A program made the translations under genes and the position numbers. From Hydrogenophaga sp. (GTDB lineage: Bacteria > Pseudomonadota > Gammaproteobacteria > Burkholderiales > Burkholderiaceae_C): DNA of 64,000 bases. Positions 1 to 9,121 of the stretch are shown here, in pieces. The first letter of the stretch is position 1, and each line of letters starts with the position of its first letter. A model generated the notes under the pieces. The model had not been told where the DNA came from and searched no databases. It saw only the letters and a list, made by a program, of their open reading frames with translations. Where the stretch lies: NCBI RefSeq assembly GCF_014773545.1, contig NZ_SDDV01000003.1:1-64000 (forward strand). Reading direction: 5' to 3'.

Positions 1-997
1 GCCAGCGCGCGCTGGCAGTACACGTCGTCGTACAGCGCCTGGGCTTGACCAGGCAGGTGGGTCACGATGAAGCGCGGGTTGCACCCTTGATCACCCCATT
101 CAAGCCGCGTGCTCACGCGCCGCTCGTGCGCCCAGCTTTGTGCAGCGTACTTGAATTCGTCCACCATGCGCTGTTTGAGTCCCGTGCGCTCGTACTCGTC
201 CTTCATCCAAAGCTCAGCGAACTCGACCTGCGCTTGCAGCCGCGCGTTGCGCGCAAGACCCACGATGTCATGCACGCCTGCGCGCTCGCACCAGTTCAGG
301 ATGCGCTGGCGGCAAAAGCCCGAATCCCCACGAAACACGATGCGCACGTCGGGCCACTGCGTGCGCAGTCGGCGCACCAGCAGTTTGAGGATGGCCGCCG
401 TATGGCGTGCGCCATCGATGTTGCTGGGCCGCAGGTAAGCGCACAGCAGTTGCTGGCCGCAGAACACGTACAGCGGCAGGTAGCAGTAGCTGTTCGATAG
501 TACCCGTGAAAGAAGCGGCCCTCTTGCTGGCCGTGCAGCGGGTTGTCGGTGGCGTCGAAGTCCAGCACCAACTCCTCGGGGGCACGGTCGAAGCTGGCGA
601 TGAACTGATCGACCAGTACCTCGTGCAGCCGCCAGGCCGTGGCACGGTCGGCCCACTTCTCCAGGCGGCACAGGGTGGGTGCGCTGGCCACTTCGCGCTC
701 CACGCCCACGGCCGTTTGCAAAGCCACGTCTTGGCGCAGTGCGCCGTGATCGTTCAGGTCTTCCCAGCCCAGTGCCAGTCCGTATACCCGCTGGCGCAAC
801 ATGTCGCGCACACCGTGTTTGATCAAGAGCGGGCTGCGCGGATCGGCGATGCAGCGTGCCGTCGAATCTGCCCTCCACCACACGCCTGCCCAATCGGCCA
901 AAGTCCAGCGTTCCAACGTCAATTTTTTCGGTACAGTTTGGCTTCGGCATTGCCCGCTCGTTTGATCAAGATTCGATACCTCGATTTTCGGGCACAC
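1..997 (-). pseudogene. IS1380-family transposase, decayed and cut by window edge
   Basis: Reading leftwards, the translation carries blocks typical of IS1380-type DDE transposases: LRQRVYGLALGWEDLNDH, then STLCRLE-like SAPTLCRLEKW, then LVLDFDATDNPLHGQQEGRFFHGYY. The reading frame shifts near 490-500: after FFHGYY the expected YCYLPLYVFCGQQLL continues in another frame, and further blocks (RIVFRGDSGFCRQRIL, GLARNARL) follow to the left edge. The N-terminus also looks internally deleted, because a VEGRFDG-like start in one frame runs almost directly into the DPRSPLLIKHGV block. The C-terminus lies outside the window. A functional transposase is unlikely. Confidence 0.8.
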
Positions 998-1059
998 AAG
1001 GGCAATGTCGTCCTCTTTTACGGGGGGTACGGTGAAATATCCGGGCTAGAATTGCAAAG

Positions 1060-1908
1060 ATGGACACAAGCGCTTTGCCTGCTACGCCGTCGCTGCGCCA
1101 GCAGGCGCTGCAAGCCCTGTGCGAACGCGACCCGAACCGCAAGCAGGTCGCTGCGCAGGCGCTGTGGGCGGCGCTGCGTCCGGCGGGCGATGGCGACGCA
1201 GAACAACTGGCTGCGGCCACGCTGGTGCCGCCGGTTCCGCAGGCGATGCTGCCCGGGCGGCCGGCCCGCCCACTCTTGGTGCCCGCGCTGCAAGTGCCGC
1301 AGCGCTCGGCGTTCACGCCCGAGGGGCTGGCCGCGCTGCTGCACGCGATGGTGCACATCGAATTCAACGCAATCAACCTGGCCTTGGACGCGGTCTGGCG
1401 CTTTCCCGCCCTGCCGCTGGGCTTTTACCGCGACTGGCTGCGCGTGGCCGCAGAGGAAGCCAAGCATTTCGCGCTGCTGCGCAGCGAGTTGCAGCAACTG
1501 GGTTTTGACTATGGTGATTTTCCCGCCCACGACGGCCTGTGGGAGATGTGCGTAAAAACGCAGCACGACTGCACCGCCCGCATGGCACTGGTGCCGCGCA
1601 CGCTGGAGGCGCGCGGCCTGGACGCCACGCCGCTGATTCAGGCGCGGCTGCGCCGGGTCAAGCACGCGCAAGCGCAGCGCACGGCAGACATACTGGAGCT
1701 GATTTTGCGCGACGAAATCGGCCATGTGGCCATTGGCAACCACTGGTACGGCTGGCTGTGCGCGCAGCAGGGGCAGGAGCCGCTGGCGCACTACCGCGTG
1801 CTGGCGCAGCGCTTCCAAGCCCCCAAGCTCAAGCCGCCGTTCAACCAGACGGCCAGGCGTGCCGCCGGCTTTAACCAGCCGGAGCTGGACGACCTGCTGA
1901 GCGCTTGA
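1060..1908 (+). CDS. DUF455 family ferritin-like protein
   Basis: 282-residue protein matching the DUF455 group of ferritin-like proteins. Metal-ligand-type motifs are visible: EFNAINLALDA near residue 105, EEAKHF near 130, and RDEIGHVAIGNHW near 220. The E...EExxH...ExxH spacing is that of a di-iron four-helix bundle. The reaction is not known; some relatives are labelled rhamnosyltransferase without good reason. The ATG at 1060 follows the IS remnant. dbpA begins 39 bases downstream on the same strand, so the two may be cotranscribed. Confidence 0.82.
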   Translation: MDTSALPATPSLRQQALQALCERDPNRKQVAAQALWAALRPAGDGDAEQLAAATLVPPVPQAMLPGRPARPLLVPALQVPQRSAFTPEGLAALLHAMVHIEFNAINLALDAVWRFPALPLGFYRDWLRVAAEEAKHFALLRSELQQLGFDYGDFPAHDGLWEMCVKTQHDCTARMALVPRTLEARGLDATPLIQARLRRVKHAQAQRTADILELILRDEIGHVAIGNHWYGWLCAQQGQEPLAHYRVLAQRFQAPKLKPPFNQTARRAAGFNQPELDDLLSA

Positions 1909-1947
1909 GCCGGCAGCGCCTGGCCGCTGTGGCATCGATAATCGGGA

Positions 1948-3357
1948 ATGACTGCCACACCCGACCCCGCAGCGGCCAACGCCGCCTTTTGCACCCTGCC
2001 CCTGTCGCCCGCCACGCTGGCCAACCTGGAGCAACTGGGCTACCGGCACATGACGCCGATTCAGGCCGCCAGCCTGCCAGCGGCGCTGCGGGGCCAAGAC
2101 CTGATTGCCCAGGCCAAGACCGGCAGCGGCAAAACCGCCGCTTTTGCGCTGGCGCTGCTGGCCAAGCTGAATGTGCGCCGCTTCGCGGTGCAGGCGCTGG
2201 TGCTGTGCCCGACGCGCGAACTGGCCGACCAGGTCAGCCACGAAATCCGCCGCTTGGCGCGCGCCGAAGACAACGTCAAACTGGTCACGCTGTGCGGCGG
2301 CGTGCCGCTGCGCGGCCAACTGGCCACGCTGGAGCACGGCGCGCACATCGTGGTCGGCACGCCCGGGCGCGTGCTGGACCTCTTGCAGCGCGCCAGTCTG
2401 CGACTGGACGCGCTCGAGACGCTGGTGCTCGACGAAGCCGACCGCATGCTCGACATGGGCTTTTTCGACGACATCGCCAAGCTGCTCGGGCAGTGTCCCA
2501 AGCAGCGCCAGACGCTGCTGTTCTCGGCCACTTACCCGCCGGGGATCGAGGCGCTGGCAGCACAATTCATGCGCGCACCGCTGCTGCTGACGCTGCCAGC
2601 GCAGCACAGCGGCGGCCTGATCGCGCAGCGCTGGTACCAGGTCAAGGAAAGCGAGCGCCTGCACGCGGTGGGCCTGGCGCTGGCGCACTTTCGGCCCGCG
2701 AGCGCGCTGGTGTTTTGCAACACCAAGGCGCAGTGCCGCGACCTGCTGGCAGTGCTGCAAGCGCAGGGCGTCAGCGCGTTGGCGCTGTCTGGCGAGCTCG
2801 AGCAGCGCGAGCGCGACCAGGTGCTGGTGCGCTTTGCCAACCGCAGTTGCGCGGTGCTGGTGGCGACCGACGTGGCCGCGCGCGGCTTAGACATTGCCGA
2901 GCTGGCGGCGGTGATCAACGTCGACGTGACGCCCGACGCCGAGGTGCACGTGCACCGCATCGGCCGCACGGGCCGCGCTGGCGCCAGCGGGCTGGTGCTG
3001 AACCTGGCCAGTCTGGACGAAATGGGCCGGGTGGGCAAGATCGAACTCTTGCAGGGCCGCGAGTCCGACTGGTACCCGCTGGCCGAACTGGTGCCCAGCG
3101 GTCAGGGCGCCCTGCTGGCGCCGATGGTGACGCTGCACATCCAGGGCGGACGGAAAGAAAAAATCCGCCCCGCCGACGTGCTGGGCGCACTCACCGCCGA
3201 CCTGGGCTACACGCGCGAGCAAGTCGGCAAGATCAACGTCAACGACTGGTCAACCTACGTGGCGGTGCAGCGCGACATTGCACAGCAAGCCGCCAGTCGG
3301 CTCAACGCCGGGCGCATCAAGGGCAAGAGCGTCAAGGTGCGGCTGCTGGAGGACTGA
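1948..3357 (+). CDS. dbpA: ATP-dependent RNA helicase DbpA
   Basis: 469-residue DEAD-box helicase. The Q-motif region TPIQAASLP is followed by Walker A AKTGSGKT (about 56-63), [17 protein letters not shown], the DEAD box [11 protein letters not shown] (from about 162), [12 protein letters not shown] and [10 protein letters not shown]. The last ~75 residues form the DbpA RNA-binding domain ([22 protein letters not shown] to VKVRLLED). In E. coli this domain targets the helicase to hairpin 92 of 23S rRNA during 50S assembly. The 3' end overlaps the convergent tmk gene by 26 bases. Confidence 0.95.
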   Translation: MTATPDPAAANAAFCTLPLSPATLANLEQLGYRHMTPIQAASLPAALRGQDLIAQAKTGSGKTAAFALALLAKLNVRRFAVQALVLCPTRELADQVSHEIRRLARAEDNVKLVTLCGGVPLRGQLATLEHGAHIVVGTPGRVLDLLQRASLRLDALETLVLDEADRMLDMGFFDDIAKLLGQCPKQRQTLLFSATYPPGIEALAAQFMRAPLLLTLPAQHSGGLIAQRWYQVKESERLHAVGLALAHFRPASALVFCNTKAQCRDLLAVLQAQGVSALALSGELEQRERDQVLVRFANRSCAVLVATDVAARGLDIAELAAVINVDVTPDAEVHVHRIGRTGRAGASGLVLNLASLDEMGRVGKIELLQGRESDWYPLAELVPSGQGALLAPMVTLHIQGGRKEKIRPADVLGALTADLGYTREQVGKINVNDWSTYVAVQRDIAQQAASRLNAGRIKGKSVKVRLLED

Positions 3358-4042
3358 GCGCCAGCCAACCACGCCGCTCGAAGGCCGCACGCACACTGAG
3401 CCAGACCGCTTCGGGCGGTTGGTCGGCCGCGATGCGCAAGAAGCGCCGCGGGTCATCGCGCTGGCGCTGCGCGTAGCCGGCGGCTACGCGGGCAAAAAAA
3501 GCGATCGATTCAGACTCGAAGCGGTCCGGCGCTCGGCTGGACGCCAGCCGCTGCGCAGCCACTGCCGGCGGCAGGTCGAACCAGACCGTGCCGTCGGGCT
3601 GGCGCAAGCCGGCGCCGGCTTGGGGTGTGGACTGCACCCAGCGCTCCAACTGGCGCAACACGTCGAGGTCAAAGCCGCGGCCGTGGCCCTGGTAGGCAAA
3701 GGTGGCGTCGGTGAAGCGGTCGCACAGCACGACGTCGCCGCGCGCCAGCGCCGGCTCTATCACCAAGCGCAGGTGGTCGCGCCGGGCGGCAAACATCAGC
3801 AAGGCCTCGCACAGCGGGTCCATGGGCTGACCCAACACCAGGGTGCGCAACTGCTCTGCCAGCGGCGTGCCGCCCGGCTCGCGCGTGAGCGTGACGCGGC
3901 GGCCCTGCCGTCTGAAAACATCAGCCAGGCGACCGATGTGGGTTGATTTTCCCGCACCGTCTATGCCCTCAAAGCTGATGAAAAGCCCCGTGGCGGACTT
4001 GGCGGCGGTTCGATCGCAGGTGTGCGCGGGCGCCAGAATCAC
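3332..4042 (-). CDS. tmk: Thymidylate kinase
   Basis: Phosphorylates dTMP to dTDP with ATP. The P-loop [12 protein letters not shown] lies near the N-terminus, followed by [15 protein letters not shown], the DRF motif in [15 protein letters not shown], and a LID region. I chose the GTG at 4042, which begins one base after the mltG stop codon. It gives 236 residues, slightly longer than the usual ~210. A start nearer FISFEGIDG is possible, but no ATG is available there. Translational coupling with mltG is likely; the mltG-tmk order is common in proteobacteria (often followed by holB). Confidence 0.92.
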   Translation of the reverse strand: MILAPAHTCDRTAAKSATGLFISFEGIDGAGKSTHIGRLADVFRRQGRRVTLTREPGGTPLAEQLRTLVLGQPMDPLCEALLMFAARRDHLRLVIEPALARGDVVLCDRFTDATFAYQGHGRGFDLDVLRQLERWVQSTPQAGAGLRQPDGTVWFDLPPAVAAQRLASSRAPDRFESESIAFFARVAAGYAQRQRDDPRRFLRIAADQPPEAVWLSVRAAFERRGWLALSPPAAAP

Positions 4043-4043
4043 T

Positions 4044-5054
4044 TCAGCGCCCCAGAATGTAGCGCCGCACCGCCGCGTTGTGCTGCGCCAGTGTGGCGCT
4101 GAACTCGCTGGAGCCGTCGCCGCGCGCAACGAAGTACATCGCCGGCGTGCTGGCGGGCTGCACCGCCGCCAGCAGCGAAGCCCAGCCCGGCATGGCAATC
4201 GGGGTCGGTGGCAGGCCGGCGCGGGTGTAGGTGTTGTAGGGCGTGTCGGTTTCCAGATCGATGCGGCGCAGGTTGCCGTCAAAGCGCTCGCCCAGACCGT
4301 AGATCACGGTCGGGTCGGCCTGCAAGCGCATGCCGATGCGCAGCCGGTTGCTGAACACGCCGCTGATCTGGGCCCGGTCGCTATCCAGCCCGGTTTCTTT
4401 CTCGATGATGCTGGCCAGAATCAAGGCCTCTTCGGCGCTGCGCAGCGGGGTGTCGCTGGCGCGCTGCGCCCAGGCCAGGGCCAGGCGCTGGTCCATCGCC
4501 TGCGCTGCCAGGCGCAGCACCTCGGAGGCCGGCGTGTGCGGCGCCACGCGATAGGTGTCGGGGAAAAACCGCCCCTCGGGGTGGCGCCCGGGCAAGCCGA
4601 TGCGCGCCATCAGCTCGGCATGGCCCAGACCTTCCAGGTCTTGCTGGAGATCGGGCGAATTGCGCAGCGCCTGCAGCACCTGGCGAATGTTCCAGCCTTC
4701 GATCAAGGTGATGCTGCGCAGCGCCTGCTCGCCGCGCACCAGCTTGGACAGCAGGCTGCGCGGCGTGGTGCCGGGCGCGAACTCGTAACTGCCCGCTTGA
4801 ATGGCGCGCGCCTGACCCGAGAGCCGAAACCAGGCGTGCAGCAGGCTGGGCGAGGTCTGCACACCGGCGCGCACCAGCGTCTGGGCCACCGCGCGCGCCG
4901 ATGCGCCGGGCGCAATGCGCACCTGCAGCGGCGCCTGGGCATTCACCTCGGCGGGCAGCGACAACGGATGTTGCAACCACCACGCGCCCGCGGCGGCAAG
5001 CAGCAAAGACGCCGCCACGGCAAGCAGCAACAGCAGTTTGAACAGGCGCAGCAT
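4044..5054 (-). CDS. mltG: Endolytic murein transglycosylase MltG
   Basis: 336 residues. An N-terminal membrane anchor ([23 protein letters not shown]) is followed by a LysM-like region and a YceG/MltG catalytic domain. The catalytic glutamate lies in [12 protein letters not shown], with other family blocks [24 protein letters not shown] and [13 protein letters not shown]. The enzyme cuts nascent glycan strands at the inner membrane and sets their length. The start is the ATG at 5054 (MLRLFK), just before the hydrophobic segment. It is divergent from ygfZ, with about 125 bases between them. Confidence 0.94.
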   Translation of the reverse strand: MLRLFKLLLLLAVAASLLLAAAGAWWLQHPLSLPAEVNAQAPLQVRIAPGASARAVAQTLVRAGVQTSPSLLHAWFRLSGQARAIQAGSYEFAPGTTPRSLLSKLVRGEQALRSITLIEGWNIRQVLQALRNSPDLQQDLEGLGHAELMARIGLPGRHPEGRFFPDTYRVAPHTPASEVLRLAAQAMDQRLALAWAQRASDTPLRSAEEALILASIIEKETGLDSDRAQISGVFSNRLRIGMRLQADPTVIYGLGERFDGNLRRIDLETDTPYNTYTRAGLPPTPIAMPGWASLLAAVQPASTPAMYFVARGDGSSEFSATLAQHNAAVRRYILGR

Positions 5055-5178
5055 GGCAGGGCGTGAGCAGAAAAGGGGTGGAAAAAGCGGGGGCAAACGA
5101 CCCGCACGGAAGCGCCAACACGAGCGCTTGATGATAATCGACAGCCTTTGCCAGCCTTTGCCCAGCCCGGACCACCCC

Positions 5179-6126
5179 ATGCATCTGCCCGTCTCACCAG
5201 ACCTAGATCCCGCCCGCCTGAGCGGCGTCACGCCCTTGCCCCAGTGGGGCGTGCTGCGCGCCCAGGGCAGCGATGCGGCCACGTTTTTGCACGGCCAGTT
5301 GACGCAAGACTTTGCACTGCTTGATCTGTCGCAGGCGCGGCTGGCCGCGCTGTGCTCGCCTAAAGGCCGCATGCTGGCCAGTTTCATCGGCTGCAAGCTC
5401 AGCCAGGACGACATTTTGCTGATTTGCAGCCGCGACCTGCTGGCCGCCACACTCAAACGCTTGTCGATGTTCGTGCTGCGCGCCCAGGTCAAGCTCAGCG
5501 ACGCCAGCGCCGCGTTCGCGCTCTGGGGCGTGGTCGGCCATAGCACTGCGCCGCTGCCCGAGCAACCCTGGAGCAAGCTCAGCCCAGACGACGGCAGCCA
5601 CTGGCTGCGGCTGCCACCGGCGCTGGGCCTGGGGCGCGCGCTCTGGCTGGCCCCGCTGACAGGCGCCAGCGCAGCGCAGCCGGCCGGACCGCTGCTGGAA
5701 CCCGCTCTGTGGCCCTGGCTTGAGGTAATGAGCGGCGTGGCGCTGCTGAGCGCGCCGGTGCAAGACGCTTTTGTGCCGCAGATGCTGAATTACGAATCGG
5801 TCGGCGGCGTCAGTTTCAAAAAGGGTTGCTACCCTGGCCAGGAAGTGGTGGCACGCAGCCAGTTTCGCGGCACGCTCAAGCGCCGCGCCTTTTTGGCACA
5901 CAGCAGCGCTGAACTGGTGGTAGGTCAGGCGGTGTTTCATGAGGGCGACGCCGAGCAGCCCTGCGGCACGCTGGCCGCTGCCGCCGCCTGCCCCACGGGC
6001 GGCTGGAACGCCATCGTCTCGATGCAGATCAGCGCCGCCGCTGCTGGCCGCCTGCACGCAGGCAGCGCCGACGGCGCCGAGCTGCAACTGCTGGCGCTGC
6101 CCTACCCGCTGCTGGACGATGTTTGA
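5179..6126 (+). CDS. ygfZ: tRNA-modifying / Fe-S assembly protein YgfZ (folate-binding)
   Basis: 315 residues, related to the GcvT/aminomethyltransferase fold. The hallmark KGCYxGQE motif is present as KKGCYPGQEVVARSQF near residue 215, preceded by FVPQMLNYESVGGVSF. YgfZ is a folate-dependent factor that supports certain Fe-S enzymes, including MiaB. The ATG at 5179 (MHLPVSPD) is preferred; an in-frame ATG at 5131 would add a poorly conserved stretch. The NRDE gene follows after 12 bases. Confidence 0.9.
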   Translation: MHLPVSPDLDPARLSGVTPLPQWGVLRAQGSDAATFLHGQLTQDFALLDLSQARLAALCSPKGRMLASFIGCKLSQDDILLICSRDLLAATLKRLSMFVLRAQVKLSDASAAFALWGVVGHSTAPLPEQPWSKLSPDDGSHWLRLPPALGLGRALWLAPLTGASAAQPAGPLLEPALWPWLEVMSGVALLSAPVQDAFVPQMLNYESVGGVSFKKGCYPGQEVVARSQFRGTLKRRAFLAHSSAELVVGQAVFHEGDAEQPCGTLAAAAACPTGGWNAIVSMQISAAAAGRLHAGSADGAELQLLALPYPLLDDV

Positions 6127-6138
6127 ACGCTGACAGCA

Positions 6139-6993
6139 ATGTGCCTGATTGCCCTGGCCATCGGCGTCAACGCCTCCTGCCCGCTGCTGATCGCGGCCAA
6201 CCGCGACGAGTTTTATGACCGACCCAGCGCCGCCCTGCAACGCTGGCACCTGCCCAGCGGCGCCGAGGTGGTGGCCGGGCGCGACCTGCGCAGCGGCGGC
6301 ACCTGGCTGGGGATTAACCCGGGCGGCCGGGTGGCGCTGCTGACCAATGTGCGTTCGGCGCAGCCGGGGCCGGGCGCGCGCAGCCGGGGCGAACTGGTGA
6401 CGCGCTGGCTGCAAGGTGAGCTGGATTGGACTGGTCTTCAAGCCAGCATAGCGCCACGTGACTACGCCGGCTTCAACCTGGTGGTGGGTGATTTTCACCA
6501 GGGCTTTTGGGCCTGGCTGAGCAACCGCAAGCCGCACGCGCCGCAGCAGGAGCCGTCGGACCTGCTGCACAGCCACATCTTGGGCGCAGGTCTGTACGGC
6601 TTGTCCAACGCCGCACTCGATACCCCCTGGCCCAAGACGCAGCGCATCAAGCAGGCGCTGGGCGCGTCGCTGGCGCTGCTGTGCCAGCCGCAGACCGCGC
6701 CGCACTGGCGGCGACCGCTGTGCGCGGCCCTGCTCGACGCGCGCGTGGCGGCCGACGCCGAGTTGCCGGCCACCGGCGTGCCGCTGGAATGGGAGCGCGC
6801 GCTCTCCAGCCCGTTCGTGCGCCTGCCCAGCCTGGGCTACGGCACGCGCAGCAGCCTGCTGCTGCGGGTTCGCCCCGGCGGCGCAGGCCGCTGGCAAGTC
6901 AGGCTGGACGAATGGCAGCACCTGGTTGCCGCCGATGCGACAGCGCCGCAGCCGCACAGCGCCAGCCGACGCCAGCAAACCCTGCTCTGGTAG
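6139..6993 (+). CDS. NRDE (TANGO2-like) family protein
   Basis: 284 residues beginning MCLIALA, with the family-defining ANRDEF motif near residue 20 and RDLRSGGTWLGINPGGRVALLTNVR following. It belongs to the NRDE/TANGO2 superfamily. The eukaryotic members affect haem trafficking and Golgi organisation; the bacterial role is not settled. The N-terminal Cys at position 2 would be exposed after Met removal, as in Ntn-hydrolases, which is an inference. It is tightly spaced after ygfZ and probably cotranscribed. Confidence 0.85.
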   Translation: MCLIALAIGVNASCPLLIAANRDEFYDRPSAALQRWHLPSGAEVVAGRDLRSGGTWLGINPGGRVALLTNVRSAQPGPGARSRGELVTRWLQGELDWTGLQASIAPRDYAGFNLVVGDFHQGFWAWLSNRKPHAPQQEPSDLLHSHILGAGLYGLSNAALDTPWPKTQRIKQALGASLALLCQPQTAPHWRRPLCAALLDARVAADAELPATGVPLEWERALSSPFVRLPSLGYGTRSSLLLRVRPGGAGRWQVRLDEWQHLVAADATAPQPHSASRRQQTLLW

Positions 6994-7024
6994 CTGCGTC
7001 CAGGTCCAGCAGCAGGGCCAGCGT

Positions 7025-7888
7025 TTACAGCCGCTTGCGCATCGCCACATGGGCCATACCGGCTTCATCGAAGCGTTCACCCTCGGGCTCGAAGCCCAGG
7101 CGGGCATAGAAGGCCTGGGCGCTGCATTGGGCGTGCAGCAGCAGCTCGCGCTCGCCGCCTGCGCGCGCGGCGTCTTCCAAGGCCTGCAACACCTGCCGCC
7201 CCAGCCCACTGCCACGCAACACGCGGCTGACCGCCATGCGTCCGACCTTGACCACGCCGGGCCGATACGCCAGCAGCCGTCCGGTGGCCACCGGCTGCCC
7301 CAGTCGATTACAGACCACGGCGTGCAGGGCGCCGGCGTCGGCTTCGTCCCACTCCAGGTGCTCGGGAACGCCTTGCTCGCGCACAAAAACTTCGCGCCGC
7401 AACGCCTGTGCGGCAGCCCCCAGCGTGGCCCAGTCGCCCACCTGCAGTTGCCACACCGCTTCGCCGCGCTCGTACGCCTGCATGGCAGCGCGCAACGGCG
7501 CTGGCACCGGCTGCGAGGTTTGCGTCGCCGGGTCGGCGAACACGTAGACGATGTCGGCTGAAATCAGGTGCGCATCGGCACAAAAAATGGCGCCCCGGAA
7601 CACGATTGACGAGCGACCGACGCGGCTGCACTGCAGCGCCACTTCGAGCTGGTCGTCCAGCCGCGCCGAAGCGTGAAAGTCAAGCGCCGCCCGCACCACG
7701 TACAGATCGCCGCCGAGCTGCTGCATGGCCGCCTGATAAGGCAGCGCCAGCGCGCGCCAGTAATCGCTGATCGCCGTGTCAAAGTACATCAGGTAATGCG
7801 CGTTGAACACGATTTGCTGCATGTCCACCTCGGCCCAGCGCACGCGCAGGCGGTGGACAAAGCGAAAATCAGATCGATTTATCTGCAT
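7025..7888 (-). CDS. Fusion of 4HBT hotdog thioesterase and GNAT acetyltransferase
   Basis: 287 residues with two domains. Residues ~1-135 are a YbgC/FadM-type acyl-CoA thioesterase (RVRWAEVDMQQIVFNAHYLMYFD, with the catalytic Asp in EVD). Residues ~145-287 are a GNAT N-acetyltransferase resembling ElaA, with the acetyl-CoA loop RMAVSRVLRGSGLGRQVLQALEDAA and the FYARLGFEPEGE block. There is no frameshift or stop between them. The ATG at 7888 follows the stop of the hydrolase gene by one base, so the pair is translationally coupled. The substrates of both halves are unknown. Confidence 0.85.
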   Translation of the reverse strand: MQINRSDFRFVHRLRVRWAEVDMQQIVFNAHYLMYFDTAISDYWRALALPYQAAMQQLGGDLYVVRAALDFHASARLDDQLEVALQCSRVGRSSIVFRGAIFCADAHLISADIVYVFADPATQTSQPVPAPLRAAMQAYERGEAVWQLQVGDWATLGAAAQALRREVFVREQGVPEHLEWDEADAGALHAVVCNRLGQPVATGRLLAYRPGVVKVGRMAVSRVLRGSGLGRQVLQALEDAARAGGERELLLHAQCSAQAFYARLGFEPEGERFDEAGMAHVAMRKRL

Positions 7889-7889
7889 T

Positions 7890-8882
7890 TCAGGGCTCTC
7901 CAAAGGCGCGCCGCAGCGCACGCGCGGCGTCGCCGTGGGCTTGCAGCGCCTGGGCAATGACGCGCCCGAAGTTGATGAAACCGTGCACCACACCCGGATA
8001 AATTTCCAGCGCGACCGCCACCCCTGCTTGGCGCAACCGGTCGGCGTAGAGCAGCCCTTCGTCGTGCAGCGGATCGCATTCGGCCAGACCGATCCAGGCC
8101 GGCGCCACGTCCTCCAGGTCACGCACCTGTGCGCTTTCATCGACACCGTCCAGCGGGGCAAAGCGCCAGTCGTCAAGGTCAGCGCGGCTGCGCAGATAGT
8201 GCTCAAAAAAGTAATTGATGTGCGACTCTTCGAGTAAAAAATCGCGGGCGAACGTGCGCTGCGAGTCCGTGTTTTGGTGCCCGGCACAGCCCGGATAAAA
8301 CAGCAGTTGCAGCGCCAGCGGCCAGCCGGCGTCGCGCGCGGCAATGGCGGTGACCGCCGCCAGCGTACCGCCGGCGCTGTCGCCGCCGATGGCGATTCGA
8401 TCGGCGTCGACTCGCAAGGCCGGCGCCTGTTGGCGCAGCCAGGCCAGACTGTCCCAGACGTCATTGACGGCGGTCGGAAACTTCCACTCCGGCGCCAACC
8501 TGTAGTCAAGCGACAGCACCGCACAGTGCGCCAGATACGCCAGATGCCTGCACAGGGGTTCGTGCGTGGCCACGCTGCCCAGGGTAAAGCCACCGCCGTG
8601 CAGGTACAGCAGCACCGGCAGCGCCGGCAGCGCGGCAGCAGCGGCTGGGGCAAACAAACACGCCGTCAGCTCGGCGCCGTCACGGGTCGGTACGCGCAGC
8701 GCCTGCACTCGCGCCAGTGGGTGCGGCTCGATGTCGAGCACCCCGGCGCCACAGGCGTGCAACTGGCGCGCCTGCACGGGTGTGAGCGCATGCAAGGGCA
8801 ACTGCCGGGCGCGCTCCATGCGAAGGAGCAAAGCGCGCATCTGGGGGGTGAGCAGGGCACGCGGATGGGTGCGACGCGACAT
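7890..8882 (-). CDS. Alpha/beta hydrolase, hormone-sensitive-lipase type
   Basis: 330 residues. The HSL-family oxyanion motif HGGGF is followed by the nucleophile elbow GDSAGG, an Asp in LAECDPLHDEG and the catalytic His in GVVHGFINF, giving a complete Ser-Asp-His triad. There is no signal peptide, so a cytoplasmic carboxylesterase is expected. It lies directly upstream of the thioesterase-GNAT gene on the same strand, with a one-base gap. Both may act on acyl esters or thioesters, which is inferred from context only. Confidence 0.88.
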   Translation of the reverse strand: MSRRTHPRALLTPQMRALLLRMERARQLPLHALTPVQARQLHACGAGVLDIEPHPLARVQALRVPTRDGAELTACLFAPAAAAALPALPVLLYLHGGGFTLGSVATHEPLCRHLAYLAHCAVLSLDYRLAPEWKFPTAVNDVWDSLAWLRQQAPALRVDADRIAIGGDSAGGTLAAVTAIAARDAGWPLALQLLFYPGCAGHQNTDSQRTFARDFLLEESHINYFFEHYLRSRADLDDWRFAPLDGVDESAQVRDLEDVAPAWIGLAECDPLHDEGLLYADRLRQAGVAVALEIYPGVVHGFINFGRVIAQALQAHGDAARALRRAFGEP

Positions 8883-8986
8883 GGTTGAGTGGGCCTGGCT
8901 GCCCTATGCGTGACCCGGTGTTGGACGGCGGGCAGCACAGAATGCAGTTTGTTTGTTGCACTCCTTCACCGCACGGCGGGTCCGGC

Positions 8987-9111
8987 ATGGCGCAAATTTT
9001 CTACCTGACCCCCATTTTGATCGACTTCGGCACGCCCGCGCTGCTGGCGCAGGCAGGCCGCGCCCAGCCAGCGCGCAGAACCAGCGCGAATTGCTGCAAG
9101 CCTTGCTGTGA
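8987..9111 (+). pseudogene. Possible remnant of an iron-containing alcohol dehydrogenase
   Basis: A short reading stretch starts MAQIFYLTPILIDFGTPALL, which resembles the extreme N-terminus of iron-containing alcohol dehydrogenases. About 45 bases later, in a different frame, AQNQRELLQALL-stop looks like the end of such a protein. The arrangement fits a gene whose middle was deleted. Both matches are short, so chance similarity is possible. The rest of the 239-base gap between the hydrolase and the HDOD gene shows nothing clear. Confidence 0.3.
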
Positions 9112-9121
9112 GAGCAGCCGC

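Noticed and set aside
1018-2760. Long minus-strand open frame of 580 codons opposite the DUF455 and dbpA genes
   Set aside because: It is antisense to two well-supported genes, has a Gln/Arg-rich low-complexity translation and shows no domain. Such frames are expected at high GC.
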